From Rhyacophila brunnea (taxonomy: Eukaryota; Arthropoda; Insecta; Trichoptera; Rhyacophilidae): 64,000 nucleotides of DNA. A program made the position numbers and the translations under genes. Below the pieces are notes generated by a model that had not been told where the DNA came from, searched no databases, and saw nothing but the letters and a program-made list of their open reading frames with translations. The stretch spans positions 1,674,001 to 1,738,000 of the forward strand of contig JAGYXB010000509.1 of the NCBI GenBank assembly GCA_022495005.1, given 5' to 3'. This document shows, in pieces, positions 59,767-64,000 of this stretch. Positions within the stretch are counted from its first letter, which is position 1; each line of letters starts with the position of its first letter.

Positions 59767-61326
59767 GATAGATAAATTAATAATACATAACTTAAATAAA
59801 CATAAATAAATACTCGGACAAGAAAAAAAGCTTCCTAAACATAGAGAAAAATCTGCGCATTGAATAAAATATGTGAGGGTTGTGAATAGTGTTTTAAATT
59901 ATGGTTATGGTGCGTTTGAGATAAATATCTAATAAAACATACACTATCGCATAATATATTATGACTATTATGAGAGTAGTTTATTTGGTTATCTATTGCA
60001 TCAGTGTCGAATTAACATACAAATAAATTATTGTTGTGTGTTAGCAAAGATGGCAACACCGGTGACAGGCGGAAAATGTAAAAGTAGAAAACCATAGCAA
60101 CCAAAATCAACAAATATAATATTATTATACAAGACCGATTGCAACGAATACGAAACGAACTAGGTATATTCCTCTTATTACTGTTATATACAATCAAATA
60201 TAAAGATATTGAGCATTAGAACGATTATTCTAAAGTTGTATATTTTCATTAAATTTATTATTTTCCGAATATTATGAGAATTTGATATGAGATGGTTCCG
60301 GTAGAAATAATTATAAACGAAAAAACGGTTTTCTGTAAGATCGTTGTGTAGACACTCCAAGCTTGCAGCACCGATATTATAATGCATGTTATTTTCTATA
60401 ATAGTTTACGTACAAATTTTAAATTCTCAACTATTATAAATATGTGTATGTAAGGTTAGTAAAAAGGGCTTTAAAAAGTAATGTCGACACCATGTATTTA
60501 TCGAAAGGTGTTTCGATTGGTTTGGGCTCGTTAGTGTCACTTAATTTAGTAGGTTCATATTAGGTGGATTCTGTGAATACACACACCAGTGTTCCCATAA
60601 TAATTTGATACTAAATTTGGTTATATTCAAAGATGCTACATAATATAGTAGATATTACCTTCTTTGGTTCCTTTAACAAGATAGCTGAAGAAAATGTCAG
60701 TTTTTCATTATATTCCGGTTGCTATGCAACAAATAAACAGTGTTGTTTAGATATTTGAAATATACAACTAAAGTAGCAGGGGTGAAATTATTTTTCAATT
60801 GGCAAATAAATCGGCACCATGACAAGTTCAAAGATACCGTAAGATTAAACTTGGTTTAACGAAACTAATTAAATTTATATCAAATATTTATTTTTCAAAC
60901 CTTTAGAATATAGATTATTATTATGTTTGTTATTATTCTGAGATATAAATTATAACCAATTTTGTTATTCAAATTTATTATGTATAAAAAATATGTTATC
61001 ATCATATAAGATGGCTATATTTTAATTTATGAATAATTGTTTCCATAAGTACTTAATTCGGATTTAAACAAAATTATAATTATTTTGTATGTATTGTTTT
61101 TTTTAATATACTGAAATACTTATTAGTATCTTAAGTATGTCACTGTTTTCTTTTTTTTTTTTAAACTAATTTACTGTGACCGGTATTTTTACTGCAGAAA
61201 TAAACATTTAATACTACTCAAAATGTTTAGATATTCCAACCTTGGTTTTCCCATAATGAATAGTTTTATTTTTAAAACATAATTTTATTGGGTGAAAAAT
61301 AATTCAATGTAGGTATTACATTTTTC
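59767..61326. other. Unannotated AT-rich DNA
   Basis: Several AT-driven frames with no motif. No recognised feature. Confidence 0.4.
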
Positions 61327-61524
61327 ATGATTCATCAGGGCTTGCAGGACTTAATCAGTACACCCGTACTAGACGATACAGCAAAAATCGCTTTGATGAC
61401 GCCAATCACAGATAAAGGAAGACACGAGAAGATGGCGACCCTCGTAGTCCAATGCGCAAGACACTGGTTTCTTATACCAGGGTTTCCGGCATCGATTCAC
61501 TGTGTGGTTAGAAATATTATATGA
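61327..61524 (+). CDS. Unrecognised 65-codon open frame, possible exon
   Basis: Lies in a GC-richer patch; mixed composition (GLQDLISTPVLDDTAKIALM). No recognised domain, and the flanks are AT-rich. It could be a host exon or part of an unknown repeat. Confidence 0.2.
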   Translation: MIHQGLQDLISTPVLDDTAKIALMTPITDKGRHEKMATLVVQCARHWFLIPGFPASIHCVVRNII

Positions 61525-61924
61525 TTCGGCCTGGGTGTTTCTATGATAGTTTCACTGCTTTTACTACACTTCTATAATTAAATCTCGTGGCTTTGTGTAA
61601 TGTCAAAAAAGAAAAAGATAAGTATTGTTATTTATTAGAGATTAAACGTAATTGTTTATCTAAATGTTGATGGTTCATTGTATAAAAAAATATTGCGTTT
61701 TGTACTCCCCTATTGATTGGATTATATAATATGTTTTAAAATGATATGAGTTCTAGGCTTTCTAGTAGTTCTTCTTGATATATTTATGTCTTATATTCTG
61801 CCGCGTTATCCGACATCTAAAATAATATATTTTTCAGAAAGGTTGGTTGACCTAATGTACTTAATATTATTCCTTGAGAATTACTACCTAATCTTTCTTT
61901 GCACAACGAGTTGGCAGTCACCTT
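61525..61924. other. Unannotated AT-rich DNA
   Basis: No recognised feature. Confidence 0.4.
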
Positions 61925-62116
61925 TTAATCACGGGTATCAGTTTCGAGTGAATCGAGAATAGTGTTGACGCTGTGATTATTTTGTTGTGAGAGGGGAAAG
62001 TTTCCCAAAGTGTGGTGCCGGCGGCGTCGGAGGTGCGTGCGGGAATTCCAGTAGCCCCACTGCGGCGCTAATGTACCGACATCACAATACCGACCGTCAT
62101 GCGCGAAGAGATACAT
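61925..62116 (-). CDS. Unrecognised 63-codon open frame, possible exon
   Basis: A GC-rich stretch in AT-rich flanks, open on the minus strand from ATG at 62116, with PQWGYWNSRTHLRRRRHH in the middle. No domain recognised. GTTTCCCAAAGTGTGGTGCC inside resembles hAT-tip words, so a transposon origin is also possible. Confidence 0.2.
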   Translation of the reverse strand: MYLFAHDGRYCDVGTLAPQWGYWNSRTHLRRRRHHTLGNFPLSQQNNHSVNTILDSLETDTRD

Positions 62117-63480
62117 AACATTTTATAGCAAAACGAAATATTTCTCACATTTCTTAATTTTCAATAAATATGAGCATTGATTTGAATCTATAATCTGGAA
62201 ATATTTTAATTATCATTTATTCTTTATTGTGGTGTATTCAACATTGATAAATAGGTACTTAATACTAAACGATTATTTACGGTTTAGCTTGAAAAATGGT
62301 TTTCAATTCGTCGACTTCAATCGCTCATATTCTATTATACCGCTAATCAATAAAGTGTTTTCTTCGATTTAAGTCGATTTTATCTTATACTAATTGCGGG
62401 TGTTTGTACTTAACTTAAAATGAATTTATGAAAAAAAAACATCGTACCATCTATTGGATAAATATCAAAGCAGGTCGATACTGCAGTTAGAGAATAAGCA
62501 AGCATGTCACAAAATATCTAAGGCAACAGAATGATAATTTAAAAAATACGATGATTAAGAACAACATCAGAAACATACATAGGTACGAGTATTAGAGAAC
62601 CTTTGAAAAAAGTGGATGGAACGATCTTGAATCCACGTCCATTGCATTAATATGTGGGATTTCAAAATTGTGACGTTTTGTCAAACTAACTAATTATGAA
62701 TCATGTCCATATTTGACAATTTAGTATAACAATATAAGTATAACACGGCAGCGTCCATTTTAACAATCAAAAGTCTTTTTATTTTAAAAAATATCGGTGT
62801 TTTCGTAAATTTTAAAAATATTTTCGAATTTTCATAGTATTTACTTATAGGCACCATTGGTATGTGAATAGTTCACCAAATATATTTTTAATAATTTTAT
62901 GGTTGCATAATCATTGGTATATTTGAATAAATACACATACCGCGGATTGTGTCCCTAGTATTATTATTATTATTAAAAAGAAACCGCTCTTCACGTTCAT
63001 TATTTAGAAATTTAATTTATAGATATTAAATGCATGTAAATTATTCATTCCAATGGCCTTTTTGGTTGGTGTTTGCGTAGCTAAGACTTAAAAATATAAT
63101 ATTCTTCACTGATCTTCGAAATACCTTAGGCATATACTTAATAGATAAAATCATGATTTAAAAAAAAAGAATAGGACTTGAGTCCACATCCATTGCAAAA
63201 GTTCTATTAAACAAGCTAGGTAGGTAAAATGAATGGCGAAATTTAATAACAATTACGTGTTGGTGTTATTTCAAATTCCGTCAATGGTGGAAATAATATT
63301 TTGTAATTTGAAGTCAAGGTAACTTTGATCCCTACCTACCGTAAAGGGTTGTAGCACCAAAAAAAAGACAATAAATTATTATTAACATAGTTAAATAAAG
63401 TTATGCAGATTGAATAATTATTTCTTATTTATTTCAATGAACCGCAGGTTGCATACCCCACCTCATCGGTTGACCATTAC
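62117..63480. other. Unannotated AT-rich DNA
   Basis: No recognised feature. Confidence 0.4.
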
Positions 63481-63481
63481 T

Positions 63482-63784
63482 CTACAGTTGTGGACGGGCC
63501 ATTGTAAAAAAGCTAATCGAAATATTCGGTAGCCGCGATGTAAATTGGGCATGCATCAATGGCTCCGTGTGAGAACGACCAACACCATCCCCTGCTCCCC
63601 GTCCCTCGTCTTCTTCGCGCCCGCGTCCGAGTCCCAGGGTCTGGGGCCTCGGCCTCGCCGCAAGATCGGAGGTCCCGTGACGCTTCAAATTCCACACCAG
63701 TCCCTCCGAGACGAACGGATCCAAGGAAATTCCTGGACATCTTTTGAAAGGGGCAGGGTTGATGGACACGGCGGACTTCAATAA
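63482..63784. other. GC-rich island, possible exon or retroelement piece
   Basis: About 200 bp (63570-63770) with the highest sustained G+C in the window. Several frames on both strands are open, as expected of GC-rich DNA, so coding strand cannot be chosen. AATAAA lies just after it (63779-63784). No domain recognised and no partner in the window. A host 3' exon, a CpG-rich regulatory region or a retroelement fragment are all possible. Confidence 0.3.
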
Positions 63785-64000
63785 AGTAGATTTTCGTTAT
63801 TTTAGAGCGCAGCTGTTGTATTTCAACAACAACGTTAGCTGTCGATAATGTTTAGATATATAACGGAGATTTAGTCTAGTGGTTTACGTTCTTATAACAT
63901 ATACAGTCAGAATTATATTGTAAAATATAAAATAAACAGGTGTTTAATAAATTCAACGATACGATATGTACCTACCCGTTACTTGATCGACGAAACCGAC
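63785..64000. other. Window edge with an isolated A-box-like word
   Basis: TAGTCTAGTGG at about 63873 fits a Pol III A box, but no B box follows at tRNA-like spacing. It could be a truncated SINE head. Confidence 0.25.

Noticed and set aside
63482..63784. Overlapping GC-rich frames as a gene
   Set aside because: Frames are open on both strands because GC-rich DNA has few stops; no domain or splice evidence selects one. Kept only as a GC-rich island.

Overview
This is a window of AT-rich animal nuclear DNA, almost certainly from an insect. Evidence for that: a D,D34D mariner pair, tRNA-derived SINEs, hAT and pogo remnants, non-LTR retrotransposon tails, and short runs of the insect telomere-type motif TTAGG. 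Frequent TAGGTACCTA and TAATATTATA-like words, and a hAT dimerisation domain of the ZMYM1-like type, are reminiscent of a sap-sucking hemipteran such as an aphid, but I cannot fix the taxon. No complete host gene, rRNA or CRISPR array is visible. The window reads as a large intergenic or intronic segment filled with layers of dead transposable elements.

Layout. 1-3.4 kb: AT-rich DNA with a GC-richer patch (2.16-2.54 kb) and a first copy of a foldback element (2.73-3.03 kb). 3.4-10.4 kb: two same-strand mariner copies (3408-4636 and 8614-9899), a LINE 3' scrap (4.86-5.1 kb), the first copy of a 420-bp dispersed repeat (6184-6601), a hAT MITE with an exact 8-bp target duplication (7286-7726), and a TTAGG-core repeat (10.0-10.4 kb). 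10.4-20 kb: a SINE with a 15-bp target duplication (13098-13291), a second hAT MITE (14996-15266), LINE debris (15.6-15.8 kb) and a pogo/Tigger deletion derivative (19428-19979). 20-33 kb: a long-TIR hAT family (21.9-22.5 kb), further hAT and SINE remnants, and two more copies of the foldback element (31.1 and 32.6 kb). 33-42 kb: a pair of 310-bp dispersed repeats (33.6 and 38.4 kb), a LINE C-terminal scrap (34.3-34.6 kb), a second TTAGG-core repeat, and a 2.2-kb hAT element interrupted by an element with three near-identical 307-bp units and a decayed array. 42-54 kb: a long-TIR hAT element with the 420-bp repeat nested inside it (43086-44062), a tRNA-like sequence (45.95 kb), an internally deleted hAT element that still encodes the hAT C-terminal domain (46311-47619), a GC-tipped hAT MITE (50692-51098) and a third 420-bp repeat. 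54-64 kb: a near-perfect palindrome centred on TTAGGTTAACCTAA (55.65-55.8 kb), a four-unit tandem array made from a LINE 3' end (56.2-56.67 kb), another LINE C-terminal scrap (59.6 kb), and several small GC-richer open segments that may be host exons or unknown repeats.

How the parts relate. The useful information is evolutionary. Five hAT-type insertions keep identical 8-bp target duplications. One nested insertion can be compared with an unfilled paralogous site elsewhere in the window. The two mariner copies share frameshifts, so they probably moved after their transposase was already dead. Nothing here amounts to a working multi-gene system. All identifications come from reading motifs and repeats by eye; no database search was run.
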